In this document: positions 1-6,708 of the stretch, one piece after another
Position numbering within the stretch: position 1 is the first letter of the stretch
Layout: each line of letters starts with the position of its first letter
NCBI GenBank assembly: GCA_025457805.1
Contig: JALOTR010000006.1
Span: 1-15,474, forward strand
Direction of reading: 5' to 3'
Length of the DNA: 15,474 nucleotides
Source of the DNA: Akkermansiaceae bacterium
GTDB taxonomy: Bacteria; Verrucomicrobiota; Verrucomicrobiia; Verrucomicrobiales; Akkermansiaceae
Notes under the pieces: generated by a model
What the model was told of the DNA's origin: nothing
Seen by the model: the letters and a program-made list of their open reading frames with translations, nothing else
Database searches by the model: none
Made by a program: the position numbers and the translations under genes

Positions 1-11
1 AAAATTGGAGC

Positions 12-27
12 GCGAAATTCATTTCGC
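12..27. repeat. Short inverted repeat near left edge
   Basis: GCGAAAT at 12-18 is the reverse complement of ATTTCGC at 21-27, with two bases between. It lies beyond the 3' end of the first minus-strand gene. No T-run follows on either strand, so a terminator role is unproven. The first 156 bases otherwise show no gene that I can support. Confidence 0.3.
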
Positions 28-89
28 CGCGAGTCTCGAACGACAACAAAGAACCCAAAGGAGCGCGTACATTCTGAGCGCTGTTCCGA

Positions 90-106
90 GCGGACATATT
101 GTCCGC
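90..106 (-). terminator. Hairpin downstream of immunity-like gene A
   Basis: GCGGACA (90-96) and TGTCCGC (100-106) form a perfect 7-bp stem around a 3-base loop, 50 bp past the stop of the minus-strand gene ending at 157. The design (GGACA, three bases, TGTCC) matches the hairpins at 1123-1145 and 2778-2792. No U-tract follows, so it may be a transcript-end stabiliser, a Rho-associated end or a repeat rather than a classical intrinsic terminator. Confidence 0.35.
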
Positions 107-156
107 CGGAATCCCCAAATCCGCTGCCTCTCCTCCTCCGAAATCAGGACCCCATT

Positions 157-1041
157 TCAATCTACCAATATGATCGGTGCGACATCGAAATAGATTTTAT
201 TCTCGATAAGGAAATCCCTAAATCTTCGCGAGATAATCTTTATGGGCTTGCGGCCACCAGGGCTTTTGTCACATCCTTGCTTCTCCATCGTAAGAGCGCA
301 ATCGAACTTTTCTCTCTCTTCGACTGCTTTGCGACTGAAGCGAAGGACCGGTGAAAAGTCGGGTCCTTCTACAAAAAAGTATTCATCATAATCGCCTTGC
401 ACGAGTGATGAGAGACAAAGTGGCATCAAGCTATCTGGCCGAAACAGAAAAAACTGTCCCTTTGCATTCTCGGGATCCAACCATTTGATTTCTTCGAATC
501 CTAATCCCTTGAGCCCGGACGATTCAAGCAAAGCCTTTCCCGTCTCGTTCACAGCGAGATCGCCTGTTAAGTCAACAGCCATAAATGGAAGACTCCATTT
601 TTTGCTTCCGATAGCACTTGCCCTGTAACCGACAAAAGCTCCATGGGTATCAGTCGCGATTGGTAGCCGAACGCTTTTTTTCGTGGACCAAAACTCTAAC
701 TTAAAGAAATCGAACTTCTCCAAGTCCTTCTTTGAATAGTATCTCACAATATTCCATGCAAGGGACCTTGGCGGGCTTCCTTTTGGAACAAGCTTGGGAA
801 ATACTTGACGGCCCATCTCCCCAAGCATTTCAAAAATCACTTTGAGGCGAGGGTCATGCTCGTTGTTGTCGAAACGAGCGTGGAATCCATATTCGCTTTT
901 ATCCAGATCCGATGGTATGTTATCACTCAGCTGATTTTCTCTGCAAAATTCAGCAATTTCATGGTAGCGCTCACGCGTCGCCAATGGGCTTTCCTTGTCG
1001 GGACGGGGTGGCAAAATGGGAATGCGAATCGTCGTTCTCAT
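157..1041 (-). CDS. Immunity-like protein A (Imm11/DUF1629-like, tentative)
   Basis: Soluble protein of 294 residues with no signal peptide or membrane segment. I do not recognise it firmly. The C-terminus (KPIKIISRRFRDFLIENKI followed by an APIILVD end) resembles the serine-plus-basic 'SkRFr' terminal motif of Imm11/DUF1629-type immunity proteins, and a similar end occurs in the gene at 1391-2389. The central stretch VNETGKALLESSGLKGLGF also matches that gene's REAMKKILTDFGLAGISF in spacing. I use the ATG at 1041. The frame stays open up to a TTG at 1143, but that would start inside a hairpin shared with the rapA 3' end, so it is unlikely. No clear Shine-Dalgarno precedes 1041. The gene is more A+T-rich than the helicase block, which fits acquired DNA. 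No toxin gene is visible beside it. Binding a polymorphic toxin is inference only. Confidence 0.6.
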   Translation of the reverse strand: MRTTIRIPILPPRPDKESPLATRERYHEIAEFCRENQLSDNIPSDLDKSEYGFHARFDNNEHDPRLKVIFEMLGEMGRQVFPKLVPKGSPPRSLAWNIVRYYSKKDLEKFDFFKLEFWSTKKSVRLPIATDTHGAFVGYRASAIGSKKWSLPFMAVDLTGDLAVNETGKALLESSGLKGLGFEEIKWLDPENAKGQFFLFRPDSLMPLCLSSLVQGDYDEYFFVEGPDFSPVLRFSRKAVEEREKFDCALTMEKQGCDKSPGGRKPIKIISRRFRDFLIENKIYFDVAPIILVD

Positions 1042-1122
1042 TGGTGATTTGTCTATGGACTTGGTGCGGACCTGTCGATGGATTTTGTTTGGGATTGTGA
1101 TGGGCAGGGCTATCCCGGAGTA

Positions 1123-1145
1123 AGTTGGGACAGGTTGTCCCAACT
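1123..1145 (-). terminator. Perfect hairpin after truncated rapA tail
   Basis: A 10-bp perfect stem (AGTTGGGACA, 1123-1132, with TGTCCCAACT, 1136-1145) closes a GGT loop. It sits 17 bp past the TGA of the rapA 3' fragment, the same position as the hairpin 20 bp past the real rapA stop. Transcripts of the upstream cassette could end here. There is no U-run, so confidence in a Rho-independent mechanism is low. Confidence 0.4.
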
Positions 1146-1316
1146 ACTATCAAGAGCGCTCTCAAACCCGCCAAATGAGCCTCAGAGCATCAAGCCTCAC
1201 GCGGGGTGAAACGAGTGCAGCGAGGGTTTCATCGCGAGTTTGTTTGAGGGCTTGGATCTCGCTAGGTGACACTTGTGGATTGCGAGTGGCAAGGTCTTCG
1301 AGGCGGGTGATTTCGG
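1127..1316 (-). repeat. Direct repeat copy 1: rapA tail plus hairpin
   Basis: This 190-bp segment aligns without gaps to 2778-2967, with 14 differences by hand count (about 93% identity). It covers the last roughly 50 codons of rapA, the TGA stop, a 10-bp palindrome AGAGCGCTCT and the GGGACA/TGTCCC hairpin. Weaker similarity continues to about 1340 and then ends. Confidence 0.9.
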
Positions 1317-1340
1317 CTTTTTGGGTGGACCGGGCGAGGT
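1162..1340 (-). pseudogene. Truncated 3' fragment of a rapA gene
   Basis: Read on the minus strand, this encodes EITRLEDLATRNPQVSPSE and onward to RLDALRLIWRV and a TGA stop. That is the same as the last 50 residues of the RapA protein at 2813-5515 apart from two Ser/Thr-to-Ala changes. Upstream, LARSTQKAEI still aligns with LARATIETEI, then similarity stops near 1340. No ATPase core is present, so it cannot be a working helicase. Thirteen base differences fall in the coding part, eleven of them synonymous by my codon-by-codon check. The fragment therefore appears to have diverged while part of a functional rapA elsewhere and then arrived as a remnant. A longer open frame running through it from 1494 is not a credible gene. 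Confidence 0.85.
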
Positions 1341-1390
1341 ATGTTAGACCGCTCCTTTTCGAACCGCTGACAGAGCGCACAAACAACGGC

Positions 1391-2389
1391 TCAGCCCACC
1401 GGAGGATTCGGCGGTGGCCCGCTGTATCGAGGATGTCGCGGCCCATCTGTGCCGAGTGGCCATGGTATCTCATCAATGAGAGCGTAATGCCCAAGGTTGT
1501 ATTTCATACCTCTAATTCCAAGTTGTTTAAACACCTCCCTAAAACGTTTGGAAACCAAAACTTCGGGTTTTCCTCGCCTCACATTTTCATAGGTCTTCAC
1601 CACATCATACGCCAAATATTGATCGATTTCTTCAATCGAATAATGGAGCGCGGCAGAATGCTCACGCCCATTCAATGGCATGCATCCATCACTTAGCCCA
1701 TTTCGATTCGAAGGATGGAAGACACGGCCCTTATTGTCAAACATCCAGTTCTTGCATGTAGGCAACTCGATTTCTGACGTGAGTTGATATATTGATTCGA
1801 TGTCTTTTGGCCACTCAATTTCGGACACGCATCCACTCTCGGTCGAGCTTACTTTAGCAAGGGAAAGTGGTCTGAAGGAAATACCAGCCAAGCCAAAATC
1901 GGTTAATATTTTCTTCATTGCTTCGCGAACAACAATAATCTGAGGAAATGCGAACACGCCTCCGATCAAACCGCCTTTATTCTTCGTCAGTCTTGAGTTA
2001 CACACAACCATGGGCTCAGCGTCATCGATAAATACAAAATCAGCGAGTATGCTACCAGTCAATGTGGCACAAGTAAACGGAGAATCCAAAACACGATCCC
2101 AATGATCACTTCTATAAATCGAATATTTCACCCCTGTGTTCATTTTCGACCGATCGATAGGAATATTTAAACCTATATCGGAAAAATATGACAATACACT
2201 CTGAATCAACGGATCTTCTAGAGGAATGCCAACCAAACTCCAACCGTATGCCGTAACATATTCTGGGAACTTGCCACAGACCAAAGTCATCAATTCAATT
2301 GGAACTCCAGTTGGAGTCCCGACTTGCCGATCAGGTTTCAATTCTATTCTGCAAAGATAGGATTCAGGCTTCATCAAATAGAAGTTCAA
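1391..2389 (-). CDS. Immunity-like protein B (Imm11/DUF1629-like, tentative)
   Basis: Soluble protein of 332 residues. The TTG at 2389 is chosen because GGAG lies six bases upstream. An ATG five codons further in (2374) is the alternative. The N-terminus MNFYLMKPESY and the near-C-terminal KPEVLVSKRFREVFKQLGI resemble Imm11/DUF1629-like immunity proteins, and the C-terminal part parallels the protein encoded at 157-1041. Family naming is tentative. The protein should end near HYALID, where the relative ends, but the frame continues for 26 proline-rich residues (GPPPNPPVG end) into DNA bordering the rapA fragment, which suggests that the native stop was lost at a recombination junction. It lies 70 bp downstream of an orphan Phd-type antitoxin gene on the same strand. 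Its A+T-richness contrasts with rapA, suggesting acquisition. No cognate toxin is visible. Confidence 0.6.
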   Translation of the reverse strand: MNFYLMKPESYLCRIELKPDRQVGTPTGVPIELMTLVCGKFPEYVTAYGWSLVGIPLEDPLIQSVLSYFSDIGLNIPIDRSKMNTGVKYSIYRSDHWDRVLDSPFTCATLTGSILADFVFIDDAEPMVVCNSRLTKNKGGLIGGVFAFPQIIVVREAMKKILTDFGLAGISFRPLSLAKVSSTESGCVSEIEWPKDIESIYQLTSEIELPTCKNWMFDNKGRVFHPSNRNGLSDGCMPLNGREHSAALHYSIEEIDQYLAYDVVKTYENVRRGKPEVLVSKRFREVFKQLGIRGMKYNLGHYALIDEIPWPLGTDGPRHPRYSGPPPNPPVG

Positions 2390-2409
2390 TTTTTTCTCCA
2401 GTATTCGCA

Positions 2410-2426
2410 GGCCTTTCAGAAAGGCC
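2410..2426. repeat. Inverted repeat between phd-like gene and immunity-like gene B
   Basis: GGCCTTT (2410-2416) and AAAGGCC (2420-2426) form a 7-bp stem with a 3-base loop in the 70-bp gap. No T-run follows on the minus strand. It could be an attenuator or partial terminator after the antitoxin gene. Confidence 0.35.
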
Positions 2427-2459
2427 CCAAATTGAGTTGCGGATCCAAACAGGCTTCAC

Positions 2460-2717
2460 TTAATGCGTCAATGATAGCTCACCACCTTGAATGTTGCCCG
2501 CCGCGTAGTCCGCCAGACTTTGTTGGATTTGTGATGCGTTCGCTCTGGTGGAATGGAGGTGCAATGTGGTTTCCATGGCCTCATATTCCTCGATGGCCAG
2601 CAGAACCACTTTTCCTGCGCCATTGCGGGTGATGGTGATGGGTTCCCGGTCACGGGAAGCCGCCTCCATGAGCCCGGCGAGTTGATTTCGCGCTTCCGTA
2701 TAATTGACCGTCTTCAT
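2460..2717 (-). CDS. Phd/YefM-family antitoxin without visible toxin
   Basis: An 85-residue protein. The N-terminal MKTVNYTEARNQLAGLMEAA and the following EPITITRNGAGKVVLLAIEEYEAM are typical of the Phd/YefM DNA-binding fold. Members of this family bind their own operator and neutralise a RelE/YoeB- or Doc-type toxin through the C-terminal half. Length matches the family, and the tail (QQSLADYAAGNIQGGEL) is present, so the antitoxin looks intact. The ATG at 2717 is favoured over that at 2723 because GGGA sits five bases upstream of it. No RelE/YoeB or Doc reading frame follows: the next 70 bp lead straight to immunity-like gene B. The gene therefore looks like a solitary antitoxin inside an accessory patch immediately downstream of rapA. 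Autorepression is known for the family but not shown here. Confidence 0.85.
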   Translation of the reverse strand: MKTVNYTEARNQLAGLMEAASRDREPITITRNGAGKVVLLAIEEYEAMETTLHLHSTRANASQIQQSLADYAAGNIQGGELSLTH

Positions 2718-2736
2718 GAACATCCCATCGCATCTG

Positions 2737-2750
2737 GACAGAATCCTGTC
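2737..2750 (-). promoter_or_regulatory. Possible operator/promoter of the phd-like gene
   Basis: GACAG (2737-2741) and CTGTC (2746-2750) form a small inverted repeat just upstream of the antitoxin start. On the minus strand TTGACA, a good -35 hexamer, overlaps it, but no convincing -10 follows at normal spacing. A site for antitoxin autorepression is conceivable. The evidence is weak. Confidence 0.25.
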
Positions 2751-2777
2751 AATGATGCCGTTTGCCGATGAAGACTA

Positions 2778-2792
2778 GGGACAGATTGTCCC
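2778..2792 (-). terminator. Hairpin after rapA stop codon
   Basis: GGGACA (2778-2783) and TGTCCC (2787-2792) form a 6-bp stem with a 3-base loop, 20 bp past the rapA TGA. It is the shorter counterpart of the hairpin at 1123-1145. A perfect 10-bp palindrome, AGAGCGCTCT, lies at 2804-2813. No U-tract follows. Confidence 0.4.
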
Positions 2793-2967
2793 AACTACTA
2801 TCAAGAGCGCTCTCAAACCCGCCAGATCAGCCTCAGGGCATCAAGCCTCACGCGGGGTGAAACGAGTGTCGCGAGGGTTTCATCGCGGGTTTGTTTGAGG
2901 GATTGGATCTCGCTGGGGGATACTTGGGGATTGCGGGTGGCGAGGTCTTCGAGGCGGGTGATTTCGG
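2778..2967 (-). repeat. Direct repeat copy 2: native rapA 3' end
   Basis: This is the counterpart of 1127-1316, here continuous with the full rapA reading frame and therefore the original location. The two copies bracket the antitoxin and immunity-like gene B, giving a repeat-to-repeat unit of 1651 bp. Confidence 0.9.
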
Positions 2968-5515
2968 TTTCGATGGTGGCGCGCGCGAGCTCTCTAGCGG
3001 CTTCGATGTGGGTGCTGGATGCGGTTCCGGCAATCGTTTGGGCGGCAGATATCATTTTGGGGAAAAGCTCGCGGCGGAAAGTTTCCTGCATGACCAGTTT
3101 GCGCGGGTCTCCCGCGGCGAGGATGGCGGTGGGGATGGGGGCGGTGAATGGATTTCCCTGATGATCGACCACCACGCGGATGACGGTGGGGGGCAGAAAA
3201 CGATCCATGTGCAAGCGCGTGGGGGCGAGGGTTTCCAAGACGAACGCGCATTCGAGCAGGATGGCCTTGCCTTCGCCGGATTTCCAGAGGGCGAAGGAGG
3301 CATTGCCGGACTCGCTGTCGAGATAATGTTCCAGCGTCCCTAACAGAATGGGGTGATCCGCCGTGAGGAAGGTGAGGTCCTCGCGGGCCAACGCGGCAGT
3401 CCGGTCAAAGGTGCCGGAGAGGCCTTCTTCCGGGAGATCCGCAAAGGCTTCGCTGTGGCGTTGGCCACGATGAAAATGATAACTCCTTCGCGAGAGGTCC
3501 GAGACATCGAGTCCGAGTTGATCGAAGAGCCGGACGACAAATCGTTCGAATCGCAAACTGTCATCCGCCGCGCGGATGTCCGCAAGCAGGGCGGCGGAAT
3601 TTTCCGGAGCGGGCGCGCCGAGTTCGAGGAGTCGATCATGACCACTGGCGAGTTCCGCTTCCACGCGTTGTTTGCAGTCGCGGCTTCGATCGAGAAAGGC
3701 GCGGAATTCCTCCGGCTTATCCTCATCCAGCGCATCGAGGTCCGGCAACAGCTCCGCCGCCAGCGCGGTGGCACCCTTGAGCGGGCGGGTGAAGGCATCC
3801 AGCCCTTCGTGCAACCAACGCGCATGATACTCCGAGCGGGTTCCCACGCCGTAGGGCACGTGGATGTGGATGTCGCCGGTCTGGCCAATGCGATCGAGGC
3901 GGCCGATGCGTTGTTCCAGCAACTCGGGATCGCGTGGCAGGCCGAACAAAACGAGGTGCCGGGCAAACTGGAAATTGCGCCCCTCGCTGCCGATTTCCGA
4001 ACAAATCAAAATGCGCGCTCCTTCGGGATCCGCGAACCATGCGGCATTGCGATCGCGTTGCAATAAACTGAGTTCCTCATGAAACAAAGCGGACTCGATC
4101 AGGATGATTTCCAGGAGTTTTTCCTGCACTGTGATCGATGCTTCCGGGGAACTCGTGATGAGCAGGATCTTTTCATCCTCGGGCAGCGATTTTAACAAAT
4201 CCGCAAGCCATCGATACGGTGAAGCGCCATCTTCCAAGGCATGCAAATGAGGGTGACGCTGCGGAAAACCCGTCAATCGTTCACGGGTATTGCGGAACAG
4301 GACACGACCGGTGCCGAAAGAATCGATCATCTCTGCAATCAGTGCCGTCCGCGCGGATTCATCGCCAGTTTTCAAGGCTTCGAGATGTCGCAGCGCACGT
4401 GGAGAACCTTGGGTCAACTCATGCATCTGCGTGGGAATTCCGCCTTGTTTCAAGGTCTCCACGGCATCGGCGAGTGGAGCATAGGATTCGGTTTCCGTTA
4501 GAAAGGCATCGAGATCCGCATAACGATCCGGATCGAGCAGCCGCAAGCGCGCAAAGTGACCGGCAGGACCGAGTTGCTGCGGTGTGGCGGTGAGAAGCAA
4601 CAAGGAAGGAATGCCACACGCGAGGGACTCGACCATCGTGTATTCTGCGGAGGGATTTCCGGGCGACCACTCGAGGTGGTGCGCTTCGTCCACAATGAGC
4701 AAGTCGAACCCGGCTTCCGCCGCTTGCTCCGCACGCCGTGGATGCTGGGTGAATTGACCGATGGCGGCGAGGATGAGTTGTGAGTCCTGAAATGGATTGT
4801 CGTCCGGATGATGCAACTCCAGCGATTCGCAACGTTCCTCATCGAAGATGGCAAAGCGCAGGTTGAAACGACGCAATAACTCGATGAACCATTGATGCAC
4901 CAGCGGTTCCGGAACCAAGATGAGGATGCGGCCCGCGCGGCCTGTGAGATGAAGCCGGTGCAGGATGAGGCAGGCTTCGATGGTTTTCCCGAGTCCCACT
5001 TCATCCGCCAGCAGCACCCGTGGATGCAGGCGTCCGGCGGTTTCGGCGACGATTGCAAGTTGATGAGGAATCAGATCGATGCGGGCTCCGGTGAAACCCC
5101 GGGCCGGCGATTGGCGGATGCGCGTGTTCCATTCGAGAGCTTGCAGGCGTTGATCGAACTCACGCGGATGATCCGAGATTCCGGCGAGAAGGCGTTTTTC
5201 GGGTCGGATGAAACTCAGCGAATCCAGCAAGTCTCCTTCGCGGATGACATGTTCGTCATCATGATAACTCAGCATGCCATCTTTCTCGCTGACCCGCTTC
5301 ACGGAGATGACAAGTCCGCCGCGCGAGGTCACTTCATCGCCCACATTGAAGGCCACACGAACGAGCGGCGCGGAGTCGATGGCATAGGCCCGGGTTTCCT
5401 CCGCAGCGGGATAGCGGATGACGACCTGACGGCCATCGAAGGAACGCACCACGCCGAGGCCCAGCGATGGCTCGGAGGTGGAAAACCAGCGTTGTCCGGG
5501 CGAGGGAAGCTGCAT
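2813..5515 (-). CDS. rapA: RapA-type SNF2 ATPase (RNA polymerase recycling)
   Basis: A 900-residue protein matching E. coli RapA along its whole length. RapA is a Swi2/Snf2 ATPase that binds RNA polymerase and frees it from stalled post-termination complexes. The N-terminal Tudor-like region (1-105) begins with GQRWFSTSEPSLGLG. The ATPase core has Walker A DEVGLGKT (171-178), DEAH (276-279), LLLTATP (305-311), GSEGRNFQ (509-516) and LLEQRIGRLDRIGQ (532-545). The C-terminus RLDALRLIWRV parallels RLDALRLIV in E. coli. The protein is about 68 residues shorter than the 968-residue E. coli protein, mainly because the linker after RVLFRNTRERLTGFPQR (about 404-420) is compact. All ATPase motifs are intact. 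The ATG at 5515 lies 19 bp after the DEAD-box helicase stop, so the two are probably co-transcribed. Its last 50 codons are duplicated at 1162-1316. Confidence 0.96.
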   Translation of the reverse strand: MQLPSPGQRWFSTSEPSLGLGVVRSFDGRQVVIRYPAAEETRAYAIDSAPLVRVAFNVGDEVTSRGGLVISVKRVSEKDGMLSYHDDEHVIREGDLLDSLSFIRPEKRLLAGISDHPREFDQRLQALEWNTRIRQSPARGFTGARIDLIPHQLAIVAETAGRLHPRVLLADEVGLGKTIEACLILHRLHLTGRAGRILILVPEPLVHQWFIELLRRFNLRFAIFDEERCESLELHHPDDNPFQDSQLILAAIGQFTQHPRRAEQAAEAGFDLLIVDEAHHLEWSPGNPSAEYTMVESLACGIPSLLLLTATPQQLGPAGHFARLRLLDPDRYADLDAFLTETESYAPLADAVETLKQGGIPTQMHELTQGSPRALRHLEALKTGDESARTALIAEMIDSFGTGRVLFRNTRERLTGFPQRHPHLHALEDGASPYRWLADLLKSLPEDEKILLITSSPEASITVQEKLLEIILIESALFHEELSLLQRDRNAAWFADPEGARILICSEIGSEGRNFQFARHLVLFGLPRDPELLEQRIGRLDRIGQTGDIHIHVPYGVGTRSEYHARWLHEGLDAFTRPLKGATALAAELLPDLDALDEDKPEEFRAFLDRSRDCKQRVEAELASGHDRLLELGAPAPENSAALLADIRAADDSLRFERFVVRLFDQLGLDVSDLSRRSYHFHRGQRHSEAFADLPEEGLSGTFDRTAALAREDLTFLTADHPILLGTLEHYLDSESGNASFALWKSGEGKAILLECAFVLETLAPTRLHMDRFLPPTVIRVVVDHQGNPFTAPIPTAILAAGDPRKLVMQETFRRELFPKMISAAQTIAGTASSTHIEAARELARATIETEITRLEDLATRNPQVSPSEIQSLKQTRDETLATLVSPRVRLDALRLIWRV

Positions 5516-5534
5516 GTCTCAGGTCAAGCGTGCT

Positions 5535-6647
5535 TCAACGGGCTTCGCTGAAGGTGAGGCTGAGTTCGTTTTCCAGGCGCGTGATTTTCGCCCGTTCGCG
5601 CGGCTCGATGAGGACCAGCGAGATGCCTTTTTTCCCGGCCCGTGCGGTTCTCCCGCTACGATGCGTGTAGTACTCGATCTGCTCGGGCAATTGGTGATGG
5701 ATCACAAATGACAGTCCCTCCACATCGATGCCACGCGCGGCAACATCGGTGGCGATGAGGACGCGGATGCGTTCTTTCTTGAAGGAGCGCATCACCGTGT
5801 CCCTTTCCTTTTGGGTGAGATCGCCTTGCAGCACATCGACAGGATAACCGAGTTTGAGCAATTGTTTTCCCAACACGATGGCACCGGCCTTGGTGCGGCA
5901 GAAGATGAGTCCGCGATCTTCTTTGCGGCGTTGGAGGAAGTTTGATATGAAATCGGTTTTTTCATCCCGTCCGCAGATTGCATAACGATGGTCGATATCG
6001 CGATTGACGATGTGGCCTTTGTCGATCTTGAGCAACTCGGGCTTGCCCTTCATGCAGTCCTTGATGAGTGCCTGAATGGCATCCGGAAAAGTTGCGGAAA
6101 ACAACCAGGTGCTGTGCCGTGTGCGGGTGAGGCCGAAGATTTGCGTGAGTTCTTTTTTGAATCCCATGCTCAACATCTCATCGGCTTCATCGAGGATGAG
6201 ATGTTTCACATTCACGAGAGTGAGCGCCTTGCGTTTGATGAGATCCAGCAAGCGGCCCGGCGTGGCCACCACGATGTGGGTGGGGCGTTGCAGGGCACTT
6301 ACCTGGCGATCGATGTTGTCGCCACCACTCAGGACCTCGACGAAGATTTTCTCGGAAAACTTTGTGTAGCGGAAAAGTTGTTTCCCGATCTGCTTGGCCA
6401 ACTCGCGGGTGGGCGCAATCACGAGACCTTGGATTTCCGCGGTCTTGGGCTTGATTTTCGTGAGCAAGGGAAGGCCAAACGCAGCCGTCTTGCCGGTGCC
6501 GGTCTGGGCTTGGGCGATGAAGTCACCGCCGTCCTTCATCAGGAAAGGAATGGCCTTCGCCTGAATTTCGGTAGGCGTGTGGATGCCCAGTTCTTCGATG
6601 CCCTGGATGAGGTCGGCGGGGATGCCCAATTCTTTGAAAGTGCTCAA
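5535..6647 (-). CDS. DEAD-box ATP-dependent RNA helicase (RhlE/CshA-like, minimal)
   Basis: A 370-residue RNA helicase containing essentially only the two RecA-like domains. Motifs in order: Q motif (Phe4, PTEIQ 25-29), AQTGTGKT (47-54), APTREL (78-83), VVATPGR (126-132), DEAD (153-156), SAT (184-186), LIFCRTKAGA (247-256), DVAARGID (301-308) and HRSGRTARAG (329-338). It stops soon after motif VI with a short helical tail (ITRLENELSLTF), so it lacks the basic C-terminal extension of larger RhlE, DeaD or DbpA proteins. Likely roles are mRNA turnover or ribosome assembly; the subfamily is uncertain. The start is TTG at 6647: it gives the expected distance to the Q motif and no ATG lies nearby, though no clear Shine-Dalgarno is visible. 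The gene is 61 bp downstream of the membrane protein gene and 19 bp upstream of rapA. Confidence 0.93.
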   Translation of the reverse strand: MSTFKELGIPADLIQGIEELGIHTPTEIQAKAIPFLMKDGGDFIAQAQTGTGKTAAFGLPLLTKIKPKTAEIQGLVIAPTRELAKQIGKQLFRYTKFSEKIFVEVLSGGDNIDRQVSALQRPTHIVVATPGRLLDLIKRKALTLVNVKHLILDEADEMLSMGFKKELTQIFGLTRTRHSTWLFSATFPDAIQALIKDCMKGKPELLKIDKGHIVNRDIDHRYAICGRDEKTDFISNFLQRRKEDRGLIFCRTKAGAIVLGKQLLKLGYPVDVLQGDLTQKERDTVMRSFKKERIRVLIATDVAARGIDVEGLSFVIHHQLPEQIEYYTHRSGRTARAGKKGISLVLIEPRERAKITRLENELSLTFSEAR

Positions 6648-6708
6648 AATGGTGTGCGTTTTGTGAAAGGCCGAGCCTGAGGGATGGATGGGCGGATGAC
6701 GAGCCTGA

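Noticed and set aside
1042..1143. Extended start of immunity-like gene A at TTG 1143.
   Set aside because: It would begin within the hairpin and repeat shared with the rapA 3' end and would add 34 residues without family similarity. The ATG at 1041 is preferred.
1136..2967. Classical integrase-type genomic island with attL/attR at the rapA 3' end.
   Set aside because: The repeat layout fits, but the enclosed 1.5 kb has no integrase or excisionase and the 190-bp repeats are longer and more diverged than usual att cores. Homologous recombination explains it more simply.
2891..5551. Several plus-strand open frames of 70-240 codons opposite rapA.
   Set aside because: RapA motifs are continuous on the minus strand. 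The antisense frames reflect GC-rich codon structure.
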